From assembly GCA_964235765.1 (NCBI GenBank), contig CAXSDH010000010.1, positions 3,086 to 67,085 of the forward strand: 64,000 nucleotides of DNA. Reading direction: 5' to 3'. Made by a program: the position numbers and the translations under genes. Shown piece after piece: positions 7,332 to 15,187 of this stretch. The notes under the pieces are model-generated. The model was not told where the DNA came from and did not search any database. It saw nothing but the letters and a program-made list of their open reading frames with translations. The DNA is from JAVVHH01 sp964235765. Its GTDB lineage: Bacteria; Pseudomonadota; Alphaproteobacteria; Acetobacterales; Acetobacteraceae. Position 1 is the first letter of the stretch. Each line of letters starts with the position of its first letter.

Positions 7332-10208
7332 ATGACGAAACGCATGCTGATCGACAGCACACACGCGGAAGAAACCCGCGTGGTGGTCCTGGACGGTAAC
7401 CGCCTCGAGGATTTCGACGTCGAGACATCGACCAAACAGCAGCTCAAAGGCAACATCTACCTCGCCAAGATCGTCCGTGTAGAGCCCAGCCTCCAGGCGG
7501 CCTTCGTCGAGTATGGCGGCAACCGGCATGGCTTCCTCGCCTTCGGCGAAATCCACCCGGACTACTATCAAATCCCCGTGGCCGACCGGAAGCGCCTCCT
7601 CGAAGCGCAGGAGGCGGAGGCCCGGGAGGACGAGGAAGCCGAAGAGCGCGAGGCGGCGCGTGCCAGCCGGCGCGAACCGGCGCCCGCCGCCGAACCGGCC
7701 GTTCCCGAGTTGATCGCCTTCCAGCCCGCCACCGAGGCCGCGCCCGCCGACCCGGCCGCGTTCGACGAGCCGATGCCGCGCGCCCACCAGGTCGCGCAGC
7801 CGGCGGCAATCGCCCTCGATATCCTGGTGGCGCCTGCGGAGGCCGAGGCGTTGTTCCCGGTTTCCGACCCGGCGGCCCCGCTCGGCGACGGCGTGGACAT
7901 GGTACCGGAAATGGCCGGCGCCGAGGCGGCGGCTGACGAAGCCGAGCTAAGCCCGTTCGAGGCGCCTGGCTTCGAAGCCGCGCCGGTCCCGTTCGAAGCA
8001 GCGCCGGCCAGCGCCGATGAGGACGCGGCGCCGCAGTACCCAGCGCTGGAGGGGCCGGGGCCGGAGGAAATCGGCGGCGAACCCGAGGGCGAGGACCATC
8101 CCGACCGCCGCGCCACGCCGCGCTTCCTGCGCAACTACAAAATCCAGGAGGTCATCCGCCGCCGGCAGATCCTGCTGATCCAGGTGGTCAAGGAGGAGCG
8201 CGGCACCAAGGGTGCGGCGCTGACCACATACATCTCGCTGGCCGGGCGCTTCTCCGTGCTGATGCCGAACTCGCCCCGCGGCGGCGGCATCTCCCGCAAG
8301 ATCACCTCGGCTGCCGACCGCCGGCGGCTCAAGGAGGTCACCTCCGAGCTGGACCTGCCGCGCGGCATGGGCCTGATCATCCGGACCGCGGGCGCCAACC
8401 GGCCGAAGCCCGAAATCCTGCGCGACTGCGAGTACCTGCTCGGGCAATGGGACCAGATCCGAGAGCTGACCATGAAAAGCATGGCCCCGGCGCTGATCTA
8501 CGAAGAGGCCAGCCTGATCAAGCGCGCCATCCGCGACGTGTACTCGCGGGACGTGGACGACATCCTGGTGGACGGCGAGCAAGGCTGGCGCGCGGCGCGC
8601 GACTTCATGCGCATGCTGATGCCGACCCACGCCCGCAAGGTGCAACTGTGGAAGGACCCGCAGCCGCTGTTCGCCAAGGCGCAGGTCGAGGCGCAACTGG
8701 ATGCGATGCTGCTGCCGACGGTGCAGCTCAAGTCCGGTGGTTACCTGGTCATCAACCAGACTGAGGCGCTGGTCGCCATCGACGTGAACTCGGGCCGCAG
8801 CACGCGCGAGCGCGGCATCGAGGAGACGGCGCTGCGCACCAACCTCGAGGCAGCCGACGAGGCCGCGCGGCAGCTTCGCCTGCGCGACCTGGCCGGGTTG
8901 ATCGTGATCGACTTCATCGACATGGAGAGCCGGCGCAACAACGCGTCGGTCGAGCGCCGCCTGAAGGATGCGCTGAAAATCGACCGCGCCCGCATCCAGG
9001 TGGGTTCGATCAGCCATTTCGGCCTGCTGGAAATGAGCCGGCAGCGGCTGCGGCCCTCCCTGGCGGAAACCAGCTTCGTCACCTGCCCGCATTGCAACGG
9101 CACCGGCCACGTGCGCAGTACCGAGAGTGCCGCGCTGCACGTGCTGCGCGCCATCGAGGAGGAAGGCAGCAAGCGCCGCGCGGCGGAGATCGTCGTGAAT
9201 GCGGCGGGCGGCATCGCGCTATACATCCTGAACCACAAGCGGCTCCGCCTTTCGGAGATCGAGCAGCGCTACGGCATGCAGGTCGTGTTTGCGGCCGACG
9301 ACAGCTTGCTGCCGCCGGCCATCCGGATCGACAAGGTCCGCGCCCAGGTGGCTTCCGAGCTGCCCGCGCCCATCTCGCAACTGGCGCCGCCCGAGCCGTT
9401 CGAGGACCCCGATGAACTCGAGGCCGAGGCGGTGTCCGTGGGCGACGACATGGAGGACGACGATGCTGCCGACGCACCGCGCCCGGGCGAGACCGCCGAG
9501 GAGGGCGAGCAGCGCCAGAAGCGCCGCCGCCGCCGCCGCCGCGGTGGCCGCCGGGATGACGCGGTCGCCGGCGCGGTGGGAGAGATCTCGCCTCCGGCCG
9601 GCGACGTAACGGCCGCGCCGGACACCGGCGACGTAACGGCCGCGCCCGAGGAGGCGGGTGACCCGGCAGCGGCCGAATCCACGGCGACGGACGCCCAAGC
9701 GGACGCACCGCCGGGCCCGGCCGACGGCGAAGAGGGCGAGCGCCGCCGCCGTGGCCGCCGCGGCGGACGTCGCCGGCGTCGCGACCAGCCCGATGGCGAG
9801 GGCGAAGCTGTAAACGCCGAAGCCGAGACCGGCAGCGACGAGGCCGCAGCGCCGCAGGCGGAAGCCGGACCGCGGATGCCGGCCTACTCCGGCCCGACCC
9901 CGGCGGACCCATTCGGCGGCGCCAGCACCTTCGACATCTTCGATGCCATGGAGCAGGCCGAGCAGGAGCGGGCCGCTGCGGTCGCGGCGCCGATGGCCGT
10001 GCCCGCAGCACCGCTCCATGCACCCGCGGCCGAGGCCGAACCCGCTTACGCCGCACCGGAGCCCGTCGCCGAAGCGCCGGCAGCCGCCATTCCGGAGCCG
10101 GCGCCGGAACCGGCGATGGAGCCGGCGCTTTCGCCAGCCGCGGCGCCGGTGCTCGTCGGCGAGCAAGACGCACCCGCGGAAAAGAAGCGAGGCTGGTGGC
10201 GGCGCTAA
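7332..10208 (+). CDS. rne: Ribonuclease E
   Basis: A 958-residue endoribonuclease and degradosome scaffold. The N-terminus MTKRMLIDSTHAEETRVVV and the S1 segment GNIYLAKIVRVEPSLQAAFV are classical. The S1 domain is then interrupted by about 170 acidic and alanine-rich residues (roughly 85-255) before RFLRNYKIQEVIRRRQILL. Catalytic metal ligands are D484 (AIDVNSG) and D527 (VIDFID), and the zinc-link CPHC is C585-C588; both spacings equal those of the E. coli enzyme. The C-terminal tail is disordered, with two arginine clusters (about residues 730 and 810) that should bind RNA. ATG 7332 is chosen over in-frame upstream codons because homology begins there. Confidence 0.95.
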   Translation: MTKRMLIDSTHAEETRVVVLDGNRLEDFDVETSTKQQLKGNIYLAKIVRVEPSLQAAFVEYGGNRHGFLAFGEIHPDYYQIPVADRKRLLEAQEAEAREDEEAEEREAARASRREPAPAAEPAVPELIAFQPATEAAPADPAAFDEPMPRAHQVAQPAAIALDILVAPAEAEALFPVSDPAAPLGDGVDMVPEMAGAEAAADEAELSPFEAPGFEAAPVPFEAAPASADEDAAPQYPALEGPGPEEIGGEPEGEDHPDRRATPRFLRNYKIQEVIRRRQILLIQVVKEERGTKGAALTTYISLAGRFSVLMPNSPRGGGISRKITSAADRRRLKEVTSELDLPRGMGLIIRTAGANRPKPEILRDCEYLLGQWDQIRELTMKSMAPALIYEEASLIKRAIRDVYSRDVDDILVDGEQGWRAARDFMRMLMPTHARKVQLWKDPQPLFAKAQVEAQLDAMLLPTVQLKSGGYLVINQTEALVAIDVNSGRSTRERGIEETALRTNLEAADEAARQLRLRDLAGLIVIDFIDMESRRNNASVERRLKDALKIDRARIQVGSISHFGLLEMSRQRLRPSLAETSFVTCPHCNGTGHVRSTESAALHVLRAIEEEGSKRRAAEIVVNAAGGIALYILNHKRLRLSEIEQRYGMQVVFAADDSLLPPAIRIDKVRAQVASELPAPISQLAPPEPFEDPDELEAEAVSVGDDMEDDDAADAPRPGETAEEGEQRQKRRRRRRRGGRRDDAVAGAVGEISPPAGDVTAAPDTGDVTAAPEEAGDPAAAESTATDAQADAPPGPADGEEGERRRRGRRGGRRRRRDQPDGEGEAVNAEAETGSDEAAAPQAEAGPRMPAYSGPTPADPFGGASTFDIFDAMEQAEQERAAAVAAPMAVPAAPLHAPAAEAEPAYAAPEPVAEAPAAAIPEPAPEPAMEPALSPAAAPVLVGEQDAPAEKKRGWWRR

Positions 10209-10228
10209 CCGCCTCCCGTTGCACTACC

Positions 10229-10252
10229 CCCTCTCCCGGCATCGGGAGAGGG
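10229..10252 (+). terminator. Perfect 10-bp hairpin after rne
   Basis: CCCTCTCCCG and CGGGAGAGGG pair perfectly around a GCAT loop, 20 bases after the rne stop and 29 bases before the permease start. No U-run follows, so it may be a 3'-end stabiliser, a weak terminator or a dispersed intergenic dyad; similar CCCTCTCCC dyads are common between genes of proteobacteria. Confidence 0.45.
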
Positions 10253-10281
10253 ATCTGCCGAGCACCCGGGGCTAAGCGCCG

Positions 10282-10971
10282 GTGAGCGGCTGGGAGCGCT
10301 TCACCGACGCATTCTTCAATGCGCGCGTGATGGCGGGCGCGCTGCCTGCCATCGTCCAGGGCTTTCTGCTCACCGTCGAGCTCGCCTTGCTGATCGTCGT
10401 CACCGGGCTCTCGGCCGGGCTGATGCTGGCGCTGCTGCGCAGCCTGGGCGTGCGGCCGCTGAACTGGCTGATCGTGTTCGTGGTGGACGTGTTCCGCGCC
10501 GTGCCGCCGCTGGTCATCATCGTGCTGATCTATTTCGGCCTGCCGGACGCCGGGCTGACCCCTTCGGGCTTCGTCGCCACCTGGGCAAGCCTGGCACTGG
10601 TGCTGATGGCGTTCGCCGAGGAGATTTTCTGGGCCGGACTGCAATCCGTCCCGCGCGGGCAGTGGGAGGCCGCGCGCAGCACGGGGCTGGGGTTCGGCCA
10701 GGCCCTGTTCTGGGTCGTGCTGCCGCAGGCGCTGCAGATCACCATCCCGCCTCTGACCAACCGGACCATCGCCATCACCAAGGGCACGGCGCTCGGCTCC
10801 GTGGTGGCGGTCTCTGAAATCCTGTCCCAGGCGTCGTCCGCCGTCTCCTTCACCTCCAATCCCTCCCCGCTCACTCTGGGCGCCGCGGCCTATCTCGTGC
10901 TGTTCCTGCCCGTGGTGGCATTCGGGCGGTGGGTGGAGACGCGGTTCCCCAATCGCGGGCGCGCCCAGTGA
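10282..10971 (+). CDS. Polar amino-acid ABC transporter permease (HisM/GlnP-like) 1
   Basis: A 229-residue inner-membrane permease with five to six hydrophobic segments and the EAA loop as LQSVPRGQWEAARSTGLGFG, which docks the ATPase. The N-terminal LPAIVQGFLLTVELALLIVV is typical of the glutamine/histidine family. The start is GTG at 10282. The stop overlaps the next permease by one base (TGATG), so the two are co-translated and likely form a heterodimeric channel. No ATP-binding or periplasmic binding protein gene is adjacent, so substrate and partners are unknown. Confidence 0.88.
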   Translation: MSGWERFTDAFFNARVMAGALPAIVQGFLLTVELALLIVVTGLSAGLMLALLRSLGVRPLNWLIVFVVDVFRAVPPLVIIVLIYFGLPDAGLTPSGFVATWASLALVLMAFAEEIFWAGLQSVPRGQWEAARSTGLGFGQALFWVVLPQALQITIPPLTNRTIAITKGTALGSVVAVSEILSQASSAVSFTSNPSPLTLGAAAYLVLFLPVVAFGRWVETRFPNRGRAQ

Positions 10972-11633
10972 TGGAGACGTTCCTCAATGCCGGGATTGTC
11001 GCCGCGGCCTGGCCGATCCTGTGGTCGGGGCTGCTCCGCACCGTGGGGCTGTCGTTGCTGGTGGTGCCGCTCGGCATTGTCGGCGGCCTGGCCATCGCGC
11101 TGCTGTCCACCATCCGCCACGCCTGGGTCCGCTGGCCGCTGATCGCCTGGGTAGACTTCTTCCGCGCGTTCCCACCCCTGGTGCTCCTCATTTTCCTCTA
11201 CGCCGGATTGCCGTTCGCCGGTATCGACCTCGGCGCCTACGGCTCGGTGGCGGTCGGATTCTTCCTCAACACCGGCGCCTATTACGGCGAGGTGCTGCGC
11301 GCCGGCATCGAGAGCGTGCCGCCGGGCCAGGCCGAGGCGGCGCGCAGCACGGGGCTCAGCCGCTGGCAGGCGCTAACCCTGGTCGTGTTGCCGCAGGCGA
11401 TACGGAACGTGCTGCCCGACCTGGTCTCCAACACGCTGGAGGTGGTGAAGCTGACCTCGCTCGCGGGCGTCGTGGCGTTGCCCGAGCTGCTGTTCCAGGC
11501 GCGCCAGGCGCAAAGCCTCACCTACAACCCCAGCCCGGTCGTGGCGGCGGCGCTGCTCTACTTCGTGATGCTGTGGCCGGTGGTGCGCCTGTTGAGCCGG
11601 CTGGAGAACCGTGCCATCGCTGACCGGCGATGA
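10971..11633 (+). CDS. Polar amino-acid ABC transporter permease (HisQ/GlnP-like) 2
   Basis: A 220-residue membrane protein, paralogous to its upstream neighbour. The EAA loop reads IESVPPGQAEAARSTGLSRW, and about five membrane helices are visible, beginning with ILWSGLLRTVGLSLLVVPLG. ATG 10971 is used because it overlaps the preceding stop by one base; a longer frame beginning at 10929 runs inside the neighbour and has no homology. The pair looks like the two permease halves of a polar amino-acid importer. The downstream lipoprotein starts inside this gene's stop codon (ATGA). Confidence 0.87.
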   Translation: METFLNAGIVAAAWPILWSGLLRTVGLSLLVVPLGIVGGLAIALLSTIRHAWVRWPLIAWVDFFRAFPPLVLLIFLYAGLPFAGIDLGAYGSVAVGFFLNTGAYYGEVLRAGIESVPPGQAEAARSTGLSRWQALTLVVLPQAIRNVLPDLVSNTLEVVKLTSLAGVVALPELLFQARQAQSLTYNPSPVVAAALLYFVMLWPVVRLLSRLENRAIADRR

Positions 11634-12415
11634 AACGCCTCCTGCTCCTCCTGCTCCTCGGCGCCTGCACAAGCCGGCCGCCCGTCTCGGTCGTCACGCA
11701 ATCCGCGGTGCCGCCCGACCTGCATGTGCCGGATTACGCGAAGCGGCCGTTCGAGCCCTTCTCGCGCACCAACGCGGTCGCCATCGCCGAGCGGGAGTGG
11801 CGCAGCTTCGGCAGCCCCGTGAACGACGACCCGCCCGGCCGCGCCCAGCCCCGCGCCCTCCGCCTCGATCAGCAGCCCGGCCTTTGGCAGCGCGTCGGCG
11901 ATTATTGGTGGCTGGGCCAGGACGCCCGGAGCCGCCAAAGCGGCTGGACCGGCCGCTACGACGAATTCGGCGCCGCCTATGCCGGTGACGCGCCAGCCTG
12001 GTCGGCCGCCTTCATCTCCTACGTGATGCGCAGCGCCGGCGCGGGTGACCGCTTCGCCTACTCCCCGTTGCACGCCGACTACATCAACGCCGCCGCCGAG
12101 AACCGGGGCGTGCTGCACGCGGAGCGGCCCGAAGCCTATGCGCCGCAGCCCGGCGACCTGATCTGCTACGGCCGGGCCGACGCCCGTACCATGCGGTTCG
12201 AGGACCTGCCGGCGCCGCGCTTCCTGGGGCACTGCGACATCGTCGTGCAATCGCTGGGGGACCAACTCGCCGTCATCGGCGGCAACGTGGCGAGCGGGGT
12301 GACGCTGAAGCATGTGCCCGTCACGGCAGGCGGCCTGCTGTCCGGGACCGATGGACGCCCGCTGGACGGACGCTACGGCTGGTTCGTCGTGCTGCGAGTG
12401 GGCTACGACGCATAG
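11630..12415 (+). CDS. DUF2272-type lipoprotein, NlpC/CHAP-like fold
   Basis: A 261-residue protein with a lipoprotein signal (MKRLLLLLLLGAC; lipobox LGAC, Cys 13), hence envelope-anchored. The segment DAPAWSAAFISYVMRSAG resembles the helix of CHAP/NlpC-P60 peptidases where the catalytic cysteine sits, but serine or tryptophan occupies that place; FLGHCDIVVQ supplies a conserved histidine further on. This matches my recollection of the DUF2272 family. Enzymatic activity is therefore doubtful. It overlaps the permease stop by four bases, so it is probably in the same transcript. Confidence 0.75.
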   Translation: MKRLLLLLLLGACTSRPPVSVVTQSAVPPDLHVPDYAKRPFEPFSRTNAVAIAEREWRSFGSPVNDDPPGRAQPRALRLDQQPGLWQRVGDYWWLGQDARSRQSGWTGRYDEFGAAYAGDAPAWSAAFISYVMRSAGAGDRFAYSPLHADYINAAAENRGVLHAERPEAYAPQPGDLICYGRADARTMRFEDLPAPRFLGHCDIVVQSLGDQLAVIGGNVASGVTLKHVPVTAGGLLSGTDGRPLDGRYGWFVVLRVGYDA

Positions 12416-12465
12416 CGCGGAGCAGTGCTCGCCAAAACAAAGCCTCTAGGCGCCCACCCGCGGCG

Positions 12466-12876
12466 CTACCGCTGGCGCCACGGCAATCCGGCGAATTTCC
12501 ACCCCGCAACCCTGCCGCGATGGCCCTCGCCGTCCGGCGGACCCTCGAACCCGTCCTTGATGTTGAAGGCGTGCGGATACCCGGCAGCCTGGGCCGCCGC
12601 CGCCGCAGCCTGGCTGCGCACACCGCTACGGCACAGGAAGTAAATGTGGTTCTCCGCCGTCAGCCCGGCCTGCTTGAGGTGCTCGGTAAATCCGGCGTTC
12701 ACCTGCATGGCCGGAAATACCTGCCACGGGATCAGCACCGGCTCCTGGCCCGACTCCTGCAGATCGGGCAGCCCGACATAGCTCCACTCCGCGTCGGTCC
12801 GCACATCCACCAGGCGCGCCTGCGGGTCGGCGCACAGCGCGTCCCAGACCTGCTTTGGGGCTACGTCCTCGACCAT
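12466..12876 (-). CDS. Rhodanese-domain sulfurtransferase
   Basis: A 136-residue single-domain rhodanese. The substrate strand LVDVRTDAEWSYVGLPDL and the active-site loop FLCRSGVRS (Cys near residue 82) are intact, so it should form a persulfide on that cysteine. It is cytoplasmic, with no signal peptide. It is transcribed divergently from the cysteine synthase gene 39 bases away, which suggests a shared regulatory region and a role in sulfur handling, though the acceptor is unknown. The 3' end faces the DUF2272 gene. Confidence 0.88.
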   Translation of the reverse strand: MVEDVAPKQVWDALCADPQARLVDVRTDAEWSYVGLPDLQESGQEPVLIPWQVFPAMQVNAGFTEHLKQAGLTAENHIYFLCRSGVRSQAAAAAAQAAGYPHAFNIKDGFEGPPDGEGHRGRVAGWKFAGLPWRQR

Positions 12877-12915
12877 GTAAGCTCTCCCTCATCGCTAGCA
12901 CGAAGGTGCCCCAGC

Positions 12916-13914
12916 ATGGCCGAAAGCACAAACAGCAGCCCGGCCGAGGGTCTTCTCGGCGCGATCGGCAACACCCCCCTGGTCCGCCTCCGCCGCGCAT
13001 CGGACGCCACCGGCTGCACCATCCTGGGCAAGGCCGAGTTCATGAACCCGGGCGGCTCCGTCAAGGACCGCGCCGGGCTCGCCATCATCAGGGACGCCAT
13101 GGCGCGAGGCGTGCTGCCGGCGGGCGGCACGGTGGTGGAGGGCACGGCGGGGAACACCGGCATCGGCCTCACCCTCGTCGCCAATGCGCTGGGCTTCCGC
13201 TCGGTCATCGTCATGCCGGAAACGCAGAGCCAGGAGAAGATCGACTTCCTGCGCATGATCGGCGCCGACCTGCGGCTCATCCCTGCCAAGCCCTATGCCG
13301 ATCCCGGCAACTACGTCCATGTCTCCCGCCGCCTGGCCGAGGAGATGGGCGCGGTTTGGGCCAACCAGTTCGACAATCTGGCCAACCGCGAAGGCCACCG
13401 CGCGACAGGCCTGGAGATCCTGGAGCAGACCGGAGGCCGGGTGGACGCGTTCACCTGCGCCTGTGGCACGGGCGGCACCTTGGCCGGAGTGGCCTTTGCC
13501 CTGAAGCACGCCAACCCGGCCACGCGCATCGTGTTGGCGGACCCCGAAGGAAGCGGGCTCTACGGCTGGATCAAGTCGGGCGACCTATCGATCCAAGGCA
13601 GTTCCATCACCGAAGGCATCGGTCAATCGCGGGTTCCGGAGAACCTGGCCGGCGCCCCGATCGACGACGCGGTGCGCATCCCCGACCCGGAGGCGCTCGA
13701 ACAGGTGTTCGACCTGCTGATCCACGAGGGCCTCTCGGTCGGCGGGTCCGCCGGGTTGAACGCGGCCGCGGCCATCCGCGTGGCGCGCGAGATGGGCCCC
13801 GGGCACACCGTGGTGACCATCCTGTGCGACGGCGGCTCGCGCTATCAGTCCAAGCTGTTCAACCCGGCGTTCCTGCGCTCGAAGGGCCTGCCGACCCCGC
13901 CCTGGTTGTCGTAG
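12916..13914 (+). CDS. cysK: Cysteine synthase A (O-acetylserine sulfhydrylase)
   Basis: A 332-residue PLP enzyme making cysteine from O-acetylserine and sulfide. The PLP lysine is K50 in NPGGSVKDRAGL, the substrate loop is EGTAGNTGIGL, and the phosphate-binding loop reads ACGTGGTLAG. C-terminal ILCDGGSRYQSKLFNPAFL is typical of the CysK group found in Proteobacteria. ATG 12916 is used because the frame upstream (from 12520) is antisense to the rhodanese gene and has no homology. Its last 56 bases overlap the 3' end of the convergent glycosyltransferase gene. Confidence 0.93.
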   Translation: MAESTNSSPAEGLLGAIGNTPLVRLRRASDATGCTILGKAEFMNPGGSVKDRAGLAIIRDAMARGVLPAGGTVVEGTAGNTGIGLTLVANALGFRSVIVMPETQSQEKIDFLRMIGADLRLIPAKPYADPGNYVHVSRRLAEEMGAVWANQFDNLANREGHRATGLEILEQTGGRVDAFTCACGTGGTLAGVAFALKHANPATRIVLADPEGSGLYGWIKSGDLSIQGSSITEGIGQSRVPENLAGAPIDDAVRIPDPEALEQVFDLLIHEGLSVGGSAGLNAAAAIRVAREMGPGHTVVTILCDGGSRYQSKLFNPAFLRSKGLPTPPWLS

Positions 13915-15133
13915 CGCCGGCCATCACTTGGGCGATCAGCGCTTCGTAGTTGCGGATATAGTCGTCCATCTGCAGCGTGCGCTCCGCCTCCGCGCGCGCA
14001 TTGGCGCGCAGCCCGGCCGTCCCCTCCGGATCGTCCAGCAGCTCGGCCACGCGCTCGGTCAGCCGGGCCGGGTCGAGGCAGGGCGTGAGCAGCCCCGTTT
14101 GCCCGTCGGCCACGAACTCGTGCACCGGCGCGGTATCGCTGGCCACGATCGCGCAACCACAGGCCAAGGCTTCGCGCAGGCTCCAGGACGCGACGAAGGG
14201 ATAGGTCAGATAGATGTGCGCGTCCGACCGCTGCAGCAGCCCCACGAACGCCCGGTAATCGACCTTGCCGGGAAACGCGATACGGCTGGGATCGACATAG
14301 GCCCCGACCTCGCGCAGCAGGTGCTCCCGCCAGGTCGTGTTGGCCAGGCGGGCGCCGTAACTCACGCCATCGCCGCCGACCATGATCACCTTCAGGTCGG
14401 GCCGCAGCCGCAACAGCCGGGGCAGCGCGCGCATGATGATGTGGAACCCGCGATACGGCTCGAGGTCGCGCGCGACATAGGTGACCAGGGTTTCGCCCGG
14501 CTGCACCTGGAAGCCGTTGAGCTGATACAGGCGCTGGCGGGCGCCGGGGTCCGGCACGCAAGCGCCCAGGTTCACGCCCTCCGCCAGCACCGTCATGCGC
14601 CCCTGCGCCCAATCCGGGTAAGTCGAGTGCTGGAACCGGGTGGGCGTTTGCCCGTGGCCCGGGTTGTTCAGGGCCAGCAGATTGACCGCGTTCTTCGCCC
14701 GCACGCGCGGGAAACCGGAAGGATGCGTGGGGAACTCCGGGTCGAAGCCGACATCCTGGCCGTTGGTACGGTAGAAGAACTCGTAATATCCCAGCACGGG
14801 CACGCCGGGCCATACGTCCGGCAGGTTGAGCATCTCGCCCCAGCCATGGTGCCCGATGATGATGTCGGGCCGGAACCCGAGCGCCTTCAGGTTACCGGCG
14901 ATCGCCGCCACGATCCCGGCGCGCACCACCGACGCTTCGAAGTCTTGCGCGTCGGGGAAGGTCGAGTTGTTGGCCTCGGGGGGCTTGGCGTAGGTCACCT
15001 TGCGCGCGCCGGGGATGACGTTGCCGTTCTCCTCGGTGATGAACACCACTTCGTTGGCCGGAGAGCGCACGAGATGGCGAACCAGGTGCAGGAACTGCCC
15101 CGGGAAGTTCTGGTGGATGAATAAATAGCGCAA
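13859..15133 (-). CDS. Glycosyltransferase family 4 (GT-B fold)
   Basis: A 424-residue cytoplasmic glycosyltransferase. The N-terminal half begins MRYLFIHQNFPGQFLHLVRHL, the start of a GT4 acceptor domain, and the C-terminal donor domain shows VTYVARDLEPYRGFHIIMRA and the EX7E-like FVASWSLREALACGCAIVA. The start is TTG at 15133, since homology begins directly there; no strong ribosome-binding site is visible. It is the last gene of the six-gene minus-strand run and its 3' end overlaps cysK by 56 bases in antisense. The sugar donor and acceptor are unknown. Confidence 0.88.
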   Translation of the reverse strand: MRYLFIHQNFPGQFLHLVRHLVRSPANEVVFITEENGNVIPGARKVTYAKPPEANNSTFPDAQDFEASVVRAGIVAAIAGNLKALGFRPDIIIGHHGWGEMLNLPDVWPGVPVLGYYEFFYRTNGQDVGFDPEFPTHPSGFPRVRAKNAVNLLALNNPGHGQTPTRFQHSTYPDWAQGRMTVLAEGVNLGACVPDPGARQRLYQLNGFQVQPGETLVTYVARDLEPYRGFHIIMRALPRLLRLRPDLKVIMVGGDGVSYGARLANTTWREHLLREVGAYVDPSRIAFPGKVDYRAFVGLLQRSDAHIYLTYPFVASWSLREALACGCAIVASDTAPVHEFVADGQTGLLTPCLDPARLTERVAELLDDPEGTAGLRANARAEAERTLQMDDYIRNYEALIAQVMAGATTTRAGSAGPSSAGTPG

Positions 15134-15187
15134 CGCTGTACTCGACCGCCGGTCCCGGCCTGTCCTCAGGCCTGCGGACGCGTCCGC

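Noticed and set aside
12449..12479. GGCGCC...GGCGCC dyad between the convergent DUF2272 and rhodanese genes
   Set aside because: Six-base arms with a 19-base loop, partly inside the rhodanese gene and without a U-run; chance is likely in such GC-rich DNA.
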